Below, in pieces: positions 25,175-38,460 of a stretch of 64,000 nt of DNA. Source of the DNA: Fratercula arctica (Eukaryota > Chordata > Aves > Charadriiformes > Alcidae). The translations under genes were made by a program, and so were the position numbers. Under the pieces are notes generated by a model, which did not search any database, had not been told where the DNA came from, and was given only the letters and a program-made list of their open reading frames with translations. The stretch lies in contig CANTUZ010000001.1 in assembly GCA_947846985.1 (NCBI GenBank), forward strand, positions 37,100,727 through 37,164,726. Direction: 5' to 3'. Position 1 is the stretch's first letter, and every line of letters begins with the position of its first letter.

Positions 25175-25950
25175 ATCACAGAATTGTGTAGGCTGGTAGG
25201 GACCTACAGAGGTTTCTGGCCCAACCTCCTGCTTAAAGTAGGTCCAAATAAAGCAGGCTGCCCAGGGCTATGTCTGGATGAATGTTGAATATAATGAGGC
25301 ATAGAAACTCTGCAGCTTCTCTGGGCAACCTGTTACAGTTTTTACAACGTTAAAAAAAAAAAAAAAAAAAAAAATCCTGTATATTTAGTTCAAATAATTT
25401 CCTGTGTTCCAGTGTGTGTCCATTACCTCTTATACTTCCACTATTCAGTTTGAGAAGAGTCAGGCTCCAGTTTCTCTACACCCTCCTTTAGGTACTCATG
25501 AACAGAACAAGATCTCGCCTTAGTGATTTCTTACTGTGGCTGAACAGACTGAGCTCTCTCACCTCTCTTCATATCCCATGTGCTTCAGCCCCCTGACCTT
25601 CTTGGAGTTCCTCCAGCAGAATTACTCCAGTATATTGACTGCTTTTCCTCTGTTGGGAGGTCCACAACCAGGCACTGCACTCCAGATGTGGCCTCACAAA
25701 TGCTGAATAGAGAGGAAGAATTAATTTCCTTGATGCTTTGACTAAAGTCTTGCTAATACAGCCTAGTGGTGGGTTGTCTTTACTACAAGGGCAGCCAGCT
25801 GACTCATGATCAGCTTATTGTTTGCCAGGACCCCAAACCAAGAATGTAAAGCTGCTTTCTAGCTTGTTGATCCCAACGTGTGGTGTTGCATGAGGTCATT
25901 CCATCCCAAATGCAAACTGGAAATGGATCTTCAAACAGATCTAAAAAGCA
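25175..25950 (-). mobile_element. CR1 LINE copy C, old, minus strand
   Basis: On the plus strand it opens with a decayed TCACAGAAT / GGTAGGGACC CR1 3' end and runs through recognisable antisense CR1 blocks: CTCTGGGCAACCTGTT, GAACAGACTGAGCTCTC, CAGCCCCCTGACCTTCTTGG, CACTGCACTCCAGATGTGG and, near 25828, CAGGACCCCAAACC. Many indels and substitutions make it clearly older than copies H and J. Its 3' end differs from copies A and B, so it belongs to another subfamily. The 5' limit is soft, and sequence past 25930 may still be CR1. No ORF2 frame remains. Confidence 0.88.
25352..25374 (+). repeat. A23 homopolymer inside CR1 copy C
   Basis: Twenty-three A on the plus strand, i.e. T23 in CR1 sense, replace the TTTCTTCCT-type bases expected between the CTGGGCAACCTGTT block and the rest of ORF2. 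The location is homologous to the T26 run of copy A. Confidence 0.95.
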
Positions 25951-28429
25951 AACTGTATCTACCCTCAGAGTTCTGGGACGTGTTAAGAGAGACAACTAAA
26001 TTAGTTAGACTAGCTCCATCCATGGATGCAGTACCTGCCAGAGCCCATTCTGGTATTTCTACAGGCCAGCACTGGTTCCACAGAGCAGTACGCAGTCAGA
26101 AGTTCACCACAATACCTGTCTTTGCATTTTCATTTCACTACGGCTAATACAGCATGTTGTGGATATTGAATGGGTTTCACTGTCAGGAATTCCATGCATA
26201 TGCTGTGCCTATGCAGTGTGACATAGTACCCATAGAATACCCATAGTACTCTGAAAACATACCTGCATATACCCGAAACTGTCCCATTATGAAATATTTT
26301 GATTCAACACTCAAGGAAATCAGTATGCCCAGAATTGTGCTCTTTCAAGCTATGATTTAGCTGACAGCTACAAATGATATTTAACTATGCAGGAAAAGTT
26401 AAATATGTTCACAAGTGCTTGCAGGACCAGTATGGCAAGCGATGGTTGATAGCAGAGGCTTTGGGAATACAGGCTAAGGATGACAGGAGAGGAATCAAGA
26501 GCATAAAACAACACACAAATGGTCACTGAAAGAGTATGCAGCCTTGTGAGCAGGTAGAATCAGTTTTAGAGCATAAGAAAGGGAAGAAGGAGCATGTACA
26601 CAACAGAAATAAAACTTCCTATACAAAGTGAAAATACAAAGTAGGTAAAGGGAAGATAGAAAAGACTGTTGTATGAATTCCTGAGTAAGGATGGTAAACA
26701 CCACTGATTATTTGCACCTCGTTCCTCTCCCTCTGGTAGAGAAAGAGCCCAGCTTTTAACTTTGCTGTTCACCACGTTTTGCTTCGGTGACTAAGCAATC
26801 ACACATGAAGAGTTAAGCTTTGTTTTGCCGTTGGGTTAAGCATGTTAGGATTTTAAAGAGAGATTTGTGTTTGTGCTTGTGCTTGTGTCTGCACGTGTGT
26901 GTTTTCTGCTCCAACTTTCCCATAGAAGAGGGTGGCTGATACCTCAGCATGAGTCAGAGCCAACTCAGATGGCAGGTGTCTGCACACATATGGACTGCAA
27001 TGTAATGGAATAGTCTACAGTGCATTACATGGTAGTGCATTATACTATAACAAATTACCTGAAGAAATTACGATGATTACAGTAGTGAGCTGATGAAAAG
27101 ACATCTGTCCATAGAGCAACAACATGTTTGCTGTTCTTTCTAACATTAACGGGGAACCTGGGCAGTCTGTTGTCATGAATGAATTTGCTCTCAGTAACCT
27201 TTTTAAGAGCAGCTATATTCCAAATAAAAACAGATCCATAAAACAGACATCTGGACAGAGAGATGAAGAGAGGTGAATTTAGGTGTTTAGATTTTGACTG
27301 AGGTGACCTACCCTTACTCCTGCAGAAAATCTGCATTACGAAAAAAAAAAAAAAAACAAACATAAAAAAAAAATTCAGAAAAAAAACCAAACCAAACCCA
27401 AAAGACTTGGTTCCCAAAATGTATGTGAAAGAAGAATGGATGTTAAAGAGAGTGAATTAAAGTCTGAATGTCTTTAGGTAGCTGGCGTTGATCATTAGTG
27501 CTTATTTTAACTGGAGCAGCAGGGATGGGGAGGATTGTTCTATATTTATGCTATGTGGAAGTCCACAGAAGAGATCATTTCTTGACTGGGCTTGAGCATC
27601 TCCTGAATTTAGACTCTGAAAGTGTGGTGTCTTCATGTCTGATTTGTTAGGTGTACAGAGAGGACACAAAACACACTGAAAACGTTTGCACACTACACAA
27701 AAGAATACCAGTTGCAGGACCTCTGTACACAAAATCTAGCCCTGATCTAAGGACACTGACTTCAAATGTCTCCATTAAAAAAGAGAGGCTTATTTAAACA
27801 GAATTTAGAGAGAAAAAACACAACCCTAGCTTTGCTTTGATTTTTCTTAATGGAAGACACCTTTCCTTTCTGAATGTAGGAGCTTAGGGCAGCCAGCCTC
27901 CCTATGTTTATCAGCCATTATGAATACCACCTTAAATCTCCTTTTAGATATTGACATAAATCCATTAGACCACCTTTATGAAAGAGGAACTGGTAGGAAC
28001 TCAACTAACATTTTTATATGTGTAAATCTTGATTTAAAGTTGTTTTCCAGATTTCTGAAATCTTTTTGTTTCCTCGGAACATTCTTCCCCTCTTCCTCCC
28101 ATTACTTTTAAATTGTAGCTGTTGTCTGAAGCTTTCCATAGTACTTATTCATGACTGCACTGGCTTTCAACTTTCCCTTGATATTGAAATGGCTAAATTG
28201 TGAGTTTATAATGTATGATTTAGATTTAGATTTTTTCTTTCTTAAATGGAGAGTAAAGCTTAAAGGAGAGCACAGCTGCAGGAAGTATTATTGAAACCCT
28301 GAGTACTTTGTCATTTTGAAATCACCCTCCAATTGCCACACATATACATAATAAAATCTGATGCTATGCTGTCATATTTATTGTTTGACTGAAATTTTAA
28401 CATCATTCTCATTACTGATGTCATTACCG

Positions 28430-28457
28430 AGTAACAGAATCACAGTAATCTGTTACT
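28430..28457. repeat. Perfect 9-bp inverted repeat
   Basis: Arms AGTAACAGA (28430-28438) and TCTGTTACT (28449-28457) flank a 10-base loop. No terminator or RNA-gene context is visible. Confidence 0.85.
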
Positions 28458-28816
28458 AAAGTGATAAAGTCTCCTGAGCACCATAAATAAAAATAAAGAT
28501 AACCATCCTATGAGTAATAGGAGCGATAGGAATAGAGGCAGCTAGAAATGTGAGCCATGAGGGTGGGAGTGCTACGAGCTGTTATTCATATTTATTATCT
28601 TTCATGAAGCCCCCGCATGCATTAGGCACTTAAAGGTGAGAATGCTCAAGGTATGCGAGATGAAAATAGATTAGCAGAGGGTAGGAATATTTGCAGTGCC
28701 TTCCTCACACATTTTAATTTCCTCCTCTCCAACCTGTCCTTACAGATAGGTAGATGTTAGTACTGATGCTAGTTTGGAGGGCTCTGTGATGGAAGAGTCA
28801 GGATTACCCTCATCCG

Positions 28817-28844
28817 TTGTTAAGCAACAGTTGTTAAGCAACAG
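28817..28844 (+). repeat. 14-bp exact tandem duplication
   Basis: TTGTTAAGCAACAG occurs twice head to tail. On the opposite strand each unit contains GTTGCTTAAC, which resembles a C/EBP-type half-site pair; that reading is only an inference. Confidence 0.93.
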
Positions 28845-31238
28845 TACATAATAAAGCTGCTCTGCTGCAGAAATGTCGTATACTAGACATACTGTCTGGT
28901 ATTAAATGGCTTCTTAATATTGGAAGGAGCATCAGGCTTGATTCTGTGCTCTGCTGGATTGGTATAATTCTAGCTAATTGGTACACTCATGTTAAAACTG
29001 TGAAGTGCACTGACAGGAGATTCAAGTCCCAACATTATAGAAAGGTGAAATATACTGTGTAATAAACAGGTAAGCACTGACTTTGTAAAAGTATATTTTT
29101 TTTTTGGTTTTGCAGGTTTTTTTAGTCTTTTCCCAACACAAATTAATATGTCATCTTACTCATATTTGCTAAAACTCCCAATTTCTTAATATATTGGGTG
29201 CCTCCCTCCAAATCCAGTTTCTGGCTAGGAGACAAGAAAAATCAAATTAATAATTTTGAAATTCATATTTAATAAAAATGAATCCTATCCAAGCAGATGG
29301 GACATAGTACAGCACTTTTTTTTTTAGTCTCCAGTGTCTAACCCTTTTTCTCCCACTCTGGGAATTCTGTCTAATGATAGGCTATGATGGAGAAAATTCA
29401 GTAAACACTCTATATCAATTCACACTGCATATAAATAAGCTATTTCAATCCATAAATCAACTTATTATAAATGATTCTGTATGCAGCATGCTGAAATATA
29501 GTTCACAGGAAAAATGCACTGCAGGATATTTTAGAACAACCTACTCAATAGTGTTCAGGTTGTTCAAGATTAAAATTAAAACAATAAACTTCACTCTGGA
29601 TGTGTCTTCATTACCAAAGCCCTGGATCATTTACTTTAACAATGTCAACCTGCTCTCACTATCACATTCAATTTAATTAGGAAAGGAAGTAATATGCAGG
29701 AGCACACCTCATGGTATTCCATTACCTTGGAGGAAAGTGCTATCAACCTCCAGAAATAAAAGACAGCCTTGCCCTCTTCTCACCCTCCTCTCTGCGTTGT
29801 GGGAACTAGATTCTGGAATGGGGAGAGGGAAACAATGACATGTCAGAAAACCATCTAAAAATGGAGCCTTCAGAATGGGAGACGTGTCAGGGGGAATAAA
29901 AGTAAAGGGAGCTCAAGCAGCGCTTGGCTATACCCCTTGTAGGTTCAAACAAGAATTTGATGTTGACATCTATGGGAATGAAAGTGGGCCTCAGCTCATG
30001 TTCTTCTCTTTTCTGACCGAGGGATGAAAAGACCGGGGCCCTTTGTCTCTAAGACTGGCCATGCAGTGGCACCGATGCATGCTGTCTTTTCACCTCCCAG
30101 TGGTCCACTCTGCAGCAGCTGGAGCCAAAAGTCATCTCTCACAGCAATATCTCTGGGTTCACTTTTTTTCTGGCCAATTAGTTAGGGAAGGGGGTAGATA
30201 AATTGCTAAATATTCTGTCAAGTCGATGTAGCTTAAAAGAAAAGACCCTCAGTTTCCAAAAATATTTTCTATTATAAATTGTTTTCATTAAGAATAGCAG
30301 ACTGTCCATCCTATGATCATTCCCTCTCTCTCTGTAGCTCAAGAATGGAGTCCTTACTCAGCTTATATTTCATCCTTATTCATACAACATTTCTGCTGAC
30401 TCTGAACTGATCAAGGGAGGAAAACCTGAGTCAGGAACTGGCTGCAAATTAGGGAAGATGAGGCAGCTACTTCCTAGTTTAATGGATAAAAGCACAACAA
30501 TAAATCTCTGTGCTTCCCCATTTAGAGAGCTAATCAGTACATTTACACAGCTGGTGCTAGCTTTGTGTGGTTGTTTTTCGGGGTTTTTTGTTTGTTTGTT
30601 TTGTTTTATGTTGCATTTAGCTGTAATGAAAAAGGTGTACGTATGCATATTTATCTTAAATACTTCACAAATCTCTGAGGGGAGGGGTAGCAAATGTGCC
30701 TATCGGAAGCCTCTGTTTCACTGAAACAGTGACATCTAGCAGCAAACTTGCAGTTAAGAATTATTGTGTTGTTACAGTTCTCTGTTCTTATCTCCTGCTC
30801 TGGAGTTGGACATGAGCATGACACAAGAGCTTCAACAGGATCTCTGCACCAGCCAAAAACCTTTCGAGACAGAGGGACAGTACAATTGTCACAATGGATT
30901 AGAGTCAAAGTCTATCTACTTCAGTGGTCAGAACCAAAAGGAGGTCAGCAACGAACAGATGTGAGATAATATAGCCATACATGGCCTCCTTTTGGACATG
31001 AAGCTGGCAGATAAACCACAGTTACAGGGTAAGCAAGTTTTAGGTCAGCTCTATTTCACGTGAGGTCATCAAAGTTACTGTAGCCCAGCTAAGGATTTAG
31101 ACAAGTGAATGGCTGTTTGTTAATTTAGTTCAGTGATATCTTGTGGAAGAAAAGGGGGAAAAAAACCAAATCCTACCCCCAGGCAAGAATCAGTTAAGCT
31201 GACATGAAAAAAATGAAAGAAAAAACATGACCTAAGAC

Positions 31239-31239
<1 letters not shown>

Positions 31240-31269
<30 letters not shown>
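31240..31269 (+). repeat. A30 homopolymer
   Basis: Thirty consecutive A. Upstream sequence (31140-31239) is A-rich but shows no recognisable retrocopy, so there is no support for a processed-pseudogene tail. Confidence 0.95.
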
Positions 31270-31272
<3 letters not shown>

Positions 31273-31733
31273 GAATTTGTTTAAACAGTAATTAAACCTC
31301 TGATCAGTCAACCCAGATCTGCACACTTTCTCTTAAACTAACGTAACACAATCCACACTGCCACCAAACCACTGCCAAACAAAAACCCCAAAAGCCCTCA
31401 AAACAAACAAACAAAAAAAACCAAAACAAAACACCTCAGTCCAAATTCACTTCTGCATGATCACTGGAGGTTCCTTTTAGTTGTTTTTATTTTATCATTG
31501 GTGACTGCTTCGTACAACTTCACTGAATCTGTATCTATGTTAATAGAGACCCTTCTTCATTCTGCAGCTCTCCTGAGGCTATCACTTCTCAGCCTTCCTT
31601 ATAATTCTACAGTCCAGCAATAAAAATAATCTCAAGAAAGGTGGAAAAAGACAGATCCTTCTCATAGTTATGACAAATGGGAAAGCCACCCCCTAGTGCT
31701 GTAGCCTCTGTGAGACTGAACTGCCAAAGAGAA

Positions 31734-31763
31734 TACACACACACACACGCGCACGCGCATGCA
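31734..31763. repeat. Alternating purine-pyrimidine tract, Z-DNA-prone
   Basis: Thirty bases alternate strictly: (AC)n runs into GCGCACGCGCATGCA. A further near-alternating AGCGCGAGCGCAC block follows to 31776. It holds the densest CpG cluster of its neighbourhood. CG/CA alternation is the classical sequence requirement for Z-DNA. Confidence 0.9.
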
Positions 31764-34700
31764 AGCGCGAGCGCACAAATTAGCAATGCAGATAAACCTA
31801 TACCATCAAGGTGAACTATCAGTGGAAGCTCTTACATGAACCTCTGAAAATGTCCCCTGCTGTGTTAATCTCATTTGTCCCACATGGTTTATTCAGCTCC
31901 AGAAATAATTGTGCCAAAAAGGCTGACTGGGATAAGACCAGGAATGACCTCATTAGCATTTACCGCCATCACCATAAAATGGAGAAGATAATCAGAAACA
32001 GGAGGAGGACAGATGAAAGCACCAAAGTATAAAAAGAAAAAAATGATTTTTTTGGCATTGTGCTATTGGACTTTGACGGATCCCTATTGTCAAATGAGTG
32101 TAATTTGTAAAGATCAATGGTTTTAGTTAAACTCCAGTCCATGGTGTCCCATCTTCTAATTCATCTACACAGCATATGTTTTTTTTCTTTTGTAAAGAAA
32201 GGAGCATAAGGTCATTCTCAAGCATTTTTATTGGTGTTTTTTTGTCTGTACAGCTCAAACGAACTGTAAAGCTCAGATACTTAATAGGTACTTTAGCCAA
32301 TATTCTTTGTCTGTAAGGTGAAATATGTCTGATAATGATTGGGAAGATCTTGTTTCAGTACTTCCCATTAAGAATCAGCACTTACCAGCAGCTGCTGTTG
32401 AGGGCACTGCATGCTCCAGTAAGCTCCCAAATATAAATTCCAAGTGCTGCCATAGAGTTGACTGCATTTCTCTAACTCCTTATCTCTTCTTCTTTCACCT
32501 GCACATGGGTACTCACTCCCAAATTATCAGAGCCTATGAGCTCTGTCCTCTGTAGCCATAAGGTACTTAGGTTATCACATGGTTCCTTGTGGTCTCAGTG
32601 GCTCTCCCTCTCCCCTCTCCCTTGCACCTCGTAGTGCTGGGTGGTTATGCTTAGGTTGCCCAACAACCTCAGCTTTTCTGGCCCTTTCCTCCTCCAAATC
32701 CCTACTGATGAGCATGGCCACTTATGACATTTTCTGCTGACTGACTAAAGAGACTGCCACTAGCAGATATTCTTCTGCTCTTGCCTGTGAAGTACTTTCT
32801 CTACCTTTGAGGGTCAAACAATTACCAGTTTCAGATGGTCTGGAAGAGGCACTAAGTAAAAATATAGTATAAGTGATTTTAAAGGAATTGCTAGGAATTT
32901 CACGGAAGTTTCAAATATAGACAAATAATTCCCCTTGATAGTAGAACTGAACAAGTGCTTTCACAACCCAGAGATTTTCTTTTTTTGATTCTAGTTTTGT
33001 TTCTGATGTTTTGATTATAATATACACCAATTTCTGTCCTAGCCACCAATGCCCAATGAGCCTTATGGGTTAATAACACACCAACAGTAATTCCTGTTGT
33101 ACCTTTCAAAAGATTCGAAATATTTTGGTTTTCATTTCATGAAGTTATGACACTTTTAATGAGATCTTAGAGCATTTGAACAAAGTAGACACTGAAATCA
33201 AGAATCACGTATGATGACTATATTTACAAGTATAAAACATATGTAACTCCATACTTTTCTACAATCGTGAAGAAAAAACAAGCTATCAGCTGGCTGGTTT
33301 TGTTAGCTAGATATCATATTTGCTTCTATTTTTTATTTTAATCAAGAATGGCAAAGTCCTTAATGAATTCTGCCTACAAATGACAGTTTGGTGAGCCTTA
33401 GGGAATACCCCATTTTAGATGTGTTTTCATACAATGGAAATTAATTGACCCATATTCATAAAAGTTCTTGCTTTACATTAGAATCCACATTCTCCGCAAA
33501 AACTAAATTTTACATAATATGCTTCTTTTATCTTCGCATGATACAGACATTTACTTGTTTGAATCCTTCTCACTGTTTCTTTCACTTTCAGTGATTACCT
33601 TATTGCCAGCTATTGTCTGATTCTGTTGAATCATTTTCTTTCTTGTAATTAAAAAAAAAAAATAATAATAATTGTTCATCTGTGAATCTAGAGCATTTTC
33701 TATTGAAAATTGAACATGACTTCCACCTATTTTCATCACATTTTTGGTCATATAATTAATTTTCTCCTGTGACCTTCTGGCAAACAGTAGTAATTCAGAG
33801 AGAACTACTTTGTAACTAATGCCATCTTTGATCTTTGACTTCCAACTTTCCATTTTCTCTTCACTTAACTACATGGATCGATCTGGCCTTTTCTTGCCAG
33901 CACCCTCTTCTTGCAGTGACTACTCCAAATATAGGTTCCAGCAACACCCACATTCCAGCATTTGCAGAATTCTTGTACCTTCCTATCTTGAAGAAATACT
34001 GGCCTCATACCATCTCTCCTGGTTTAGTCCTCCTTTCTATATTTTATTTTACACCATAATTTTCAGTACTTTCTCTAACAGATCTGCTCCTTTACAGATC
34101 ATCTGCAACCAGTCTTTCTACTTCTTAGCACAGCCACAACACAGCTAGAGTTAGTCTGCCTTCCCGCAGTTCTACCCATGTGAAACATCTTCCTTTATTT
34201 CTCAATACAAATGATTCTCCAACCCTTTTCAGACCATGGTTCGAACCCCAAGCTGATACTGGTACAAAAAGCCTTACTGCCTCAGCTACCTCGACATTTT
34301 AATGCCTTTAATTTAAACTTTAATAAAACTTCACAATACATCTGAAGAGTCTGTAATTTTTAAAAGCATTGGAAACATAAACAATTCTTACTTTCCAGAA
34401 GAAAAAGATTTCAAAAATGTGAAGTAGATCCTAAGTCTTACATACTGAATATGATTCATCCCACTAGAAAAATGCATTTAAGATTGACTTTCATTGGGTA
34501 TATATTTTGCACCAATGCCACAGAGCAGAACATCATAATACATTACAACTTACATTAGCTCCCTAGGGCTACAGCTTCAATAAATTGGCTGGTATCTACA
34601 CAGTCAATATTTCTTAGTAAGTTCCTAAACAAAGGGATTAGTAAGACTTCTATCCAGCAGATCCACAATTGTGTTTTAATTCCACAGCACTATTTGCAAG

Positions 34701-35747
34701 AGTAGCAGTTTTAGTCCTGGTGGATTGGCCAAATTCCGATTGAGGATTTGCATTTTGCATACCTGTTTTGCCCCTGCAGTTCAATTTGATATGTTTTGGC
34801 TCATCACTTCCTGCCTTAATACGGTGTAGCCCAATGCCAAGTATTGTTAAACAGCTGTTGTACTTCCCCTGAGAGGATTTCAGTAATGTGTGACAAATTC
34901 CTACAGATATATGGAAATAAAAGGTGCTGCAGTGGGTTGTATAGAGTGTCTGAGGACTCAGATGGGACTTTCATCTCCCTAGTGCCTCATTTTCATAGCC
35001 TTCTTAGGAAGGAAAGAAGGAATTATCTACATATTGAGATAAGATGTATCCTAGGTATCAAGGGAAATCCTTGCATAACATAGGAAAGTAAAAAAAATAA
35101 AAAATCTTGCCTACTATAATGCAAACATCCATTAACAAAGACCTGTAGGGGCTTCTCCCTTGCCACTCCCATAAAGACATTTGGTAGGTTGATTACTTTC
35201 CCATTTCCTTTAGATAATATAGCTTCTGAAGAATTATGATGGGTGGATGGAAACTGAGGACTAACCACGGTATTATCCAAAGGTATAAAATTTGTTACTG
35301 CATTTTAATAACAATATGTTACTAAAAATAGTTGTTATTCGTTAATAATGCTTAATAGAACCAGCACAACTCAAAAACCAGTAGATAATGTAAATGTGAT
35401 TGAAGTTGTAGCCAAGATAAAACTAATGGAACATCCTAGTTTTATGATATGCTTCTTTTGCTTCCCTACAGTGTGAGAGAGAATAGAGCATACCATTGTC
35501 TAAAAAGGTGGGCACAATAACTACAAGCTGTATCAGGAAATGGAGATCTATACATGTGTGTTCTACAGTGCTTGCAAAATGGTATCTCATGAGTTTTATT
35601 CTCTCAAATTTGAATAACCAAACAAAAATCCTGCAAGTCCTTGCAGGTTACACAGCAGAGGATGTTTATGTGAACATAAGCTTAAGATGAAGCAAATCAG
35701 AAGAAAGGGAAAGCACTAGGACTGCAGCTCATGACTGTGTCTCTTTG

Positions 35748-35772
35748 TAGGACAGTGCTGGAGACACTGTCC
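35748..35772. repeat. Perfect 9-bp GC-balanced hairpin
   Basis: Arms AGGACAGTG (35748-35756) and CACTGTCCT (35764-35772) surround a 7-base loop. The stem is too short for a microRNA precursor, and flanking bases do not extend the pairing. Confidence 0.85.
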
Positions 35773-35898
35773 TCATAACTGTACACTTACACCCCATGAA
35801 GTCAGTGGAACTTAAACTAGAGACTAATGTACTTATGCTCAACAGCTACCCTCAATATTGCCCAGCAGTATTAGACAGAAGTTATTGCTTGCTTGCTT

Positions 35899-36058
35899 CA
35901 TAGAATCATAGAATGATAGAATCATAGAATGGTTTGGGTTGGAAGGGACCTTTAAAGGTCATCTAGTCCAGTCCCCCTGCAATAAGCAGGGACATCTTCA
36001 ACTAGATCAACCTGCTCAGAGTCCTGTCCAACCTGACCTTGAATCCCTTTCCAGAGAT
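35899..36058 (-). mobile_element. CR1 LINE copy D, 3' end only
   Basis: On the plus strand it begins with three to four CATAGAAT-type octamers, then GGTTTGGGTTGGAAGGGACC and the antisense CR1 3' UTR up to a CCTTGAATCCC...CCAGAGAT block. Only about 160 bp were inserted or survive, and no coding part other than the last codons of ORF2 is included. The well-kept octamer tail suggests moderate age. Confidence 0.95.
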
Positions 36059-38442
36059 AAAAAAAACTGAAGCAGGGATAAAATTATGAACAATAGATTT
36101 ATCAGATTGAGATTGGTTTTGGGCACAGTTTTTGCTATACTAACTGGGCCCTAACCTCTTGTGCCACCTTCTGACAGAAGGTTTGAGTAACCTCTTTTCA
36201 GTCCCTATGGCAACTTTCAGTCAGCGAGGTACTAAGCATCTCTGTATACCCTTTCTTGATCTTGCTTTTACATTCACACGTGCAACGTTGCACATTTGCA
36301 TTGCAGAATGAAGCTGTAAACTCTGCACTTCAGTAGACCTATTAAGGATTTAACAATATGTGTGAGAAGACAATATGCCCCATTATCAATATCCCACTGA
36401 CCTACCAGTGGTAGTATCAGGAATATAAGATAATGAGAAGAATTTCTATGATTTGCAGGTTAAATACAACTAAGGTAGATTGACTTAGACACAATATACT
36501 AGCAGAAAGTATTAGTAAATAATATTGCAGACAAGGGATACTTAACAGGCTTTAAGCACTGAATTACTTTGAAAAATTAATGACTTAAAGAGTGTTATGC
36601 ACTTTAAAAACTTTTGGAAAAAATATGGAGTTTAATACATCATTAATTGGATGCTCTGAAAATACATATGTTTTATCCAAAGACAGACTTTACACTGTGC
36701 AAAATGAAACAATGGAAATGAGATCAGTAATGGTTTTGACTACATGGGATTACATCTCTTTATTACATGTGCTTAACCTTGAAAATAATACAGGAAAGGG
36801 CAAAAAAGGAAACATTAGGAAGATACATGCCTGCACTAAAAAAGTTTAAAATTATATAGGCAGCATTTACTGTATCCTAGGGATTGTCAGTGTACTGGCT
36901 GCAAATGAGGTCTGCTGGCTAGACGTCATGTGTATAACACAAATTCTGGTATGGAAAAGGCAATCCCACCATCTCAGTTCTGTTTGTACTAATCTAAGGC
37001 CATATGTTTAACAGTGTACACGTTTTATATCCACATCTGCTGCTGCCATCTCCCTTTTGTCTCTGTTTCTCACCAAGCCACAAAAAGCATTGCAAACAAG
37101 AACAAAGGACATTCTGCTAACGGTGAGTCCAGGCCAGTAGTAAACTGTCTCTACTTTGTTTTGTTTCTTCAAATTATCAACTTTATCTCCAATGCTATTA
37201 CTGCTTTCCTGCTAGTTTTTCTGCAATTAAATTTTACATAAAGACAGACCCATTAGTGTTTGCCTCTGACAGAAAATTTCAAATTTAGAAATTTGAATAA
37301 GCCTCAGCTTTCCTAAAATCCCCTAGCTTTAATTAGTATTCCATGAGCCAAATAGATGAGTCTTTTATAAGGAGGTAGTGAAGGAAAATTGTAGTGTTCT
37401 ATAATGGAAATACATTTACTCAATCCTAAAGTCTCGTGAACAATGAAACATGTTCTTTTTATTTTTCCCTTTTCTTAGAGTCTAACAGGAATTAGACTGA
37501 AGCAGTGGAAAAACATGTTATCCTGTAGTAAACCTTCACGTCTATTAATATTTTAAATTAGGAAGTTCTATTGATTAACTGAACCAATATACCTCAATCT
37601 TCATCTAACAATTGAAATCTATTTTCTGAAATAGTATGTCTTCTCAACGTCTACTTACAGGGAATGTCTTGAGTCTTGAGGAAATGAAGGTTTGTTAAAG
37701 GGCCCCTATTAATTCAGTCTGATTACCATTGAATCTTATAATCAGCCTCATATTTTAGTATGAATAACATGCAATTTCAGAGTCTGTGAAACAGCATTTG
37801 GTTTGTACATTTTTATCAACATCAATCCAAGCTGCAAGTTACTTATTAAACAGTACAATTTGGTTTAAATGCATCTTATAAAATGTGAATTTCTCATTTC
37901 TGTATTCTAGCTAATTTGAGTTTCAGACAAACTATCATTTGGAGAATTTGTAAATACTGGAAACATGGAGGGACTCTCATTGTGTGCTGATCCTGCCATT
38001 ATAAAATGGTCTGTGAATTAGCAAGAGTGTGGAAGGTCGTTGTTCCTTTTCTCCATATCTTCTTACGTATCTAACTAGAGTGCTTTAATGTATGTTTTCT
38101 GTAGGATAATATGTTAAAGCTACTGTACATCTTTAAGAGGCTATTAGACACTGATTTCCTATAGACTGCAACAGCACTTTGAAATCGTAGTGTTTGTGAC
38201 AGAATAAACTCCATTAACTTGTTTTATTAGTACTGTGCACAGGCAGGAGAGGCAATGCTGCAGAACATGATGAAATGACTAACAGTCTTCATCAGTGCAC
38301 AGCAGAATGTTTTCTCCTTACACAGAATATATAATTATTGCTCACATAAACAGGTAGATTATTTTTTTTTCTGTATTTCTTAGGTAATACTGAGGAATCT
38401 AAGACTCTTATTCATAGGAGGAATAAAAAATAAATTAAGCTA

Positions 38443-38460
38443 CCCCCCCCACCACCACCC
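38443..38460 (+). repeat. C-rich simple repeat
   Basis: Eight C followed by three ACC units and a final C, standing out in AT-rich surroundings. Confidence 0.9.

Larger units (their letters stand above)
25951..35898. other. AT-rich unique sequence with simple repeats and small hairpins
   Basis: About 10 kb without a supportable gene; frames up to 120 codons (27055-27417, minus) are low-complexity or poly-F and look incidental. Contents: A-runs at 27341-27372, a 9-bp hairpin (28430-28457), a 14-bp tandem duplication (28817-28844), an A30 run (31240-31269), a Z-DNA-prone tract (31734-31763), a pyrimidine-skewed plus strand over about 33820-34220, and a 9-bp hairpin (35748-35772). Confidence 0.65.

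Noticed and set aside
27055..27417. 120-codon minus-strand frame
   Set aside because: Its N-terminal third is poly-Phe from A-runs, and the rest has no recognisable domain or splice context.
29374..29676. 100-codon plus-strand frame
   Set aside because: AT-driven composition (Ile, Asn, Leu, Ser, Phe) and nothing recognisable. Length is in the range expected by chance here.
31240..31269. A30 run as the tail of a processed pseudogene
   Set aside because: Upstream sequence shows no open frame, gene similarity or target-site duplication.
33819..34148. 109-codon plus-strand frame in a pyrimidine-skewed stretch
   Set aside because: The Ser/Phe/Pro-rich composition is explained by C/T skew. No domain seen.
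34238..34249. GGTTCGAACCCC, resembling a tRNA B box
   Set aside because: Neither strand gives a 5-bp T-stem around the TTCGAA loop, and no A box, anticodon arm or acceptor stem can be drawn at the right distance. Not a tRNA or a tRNA-derived SINE.
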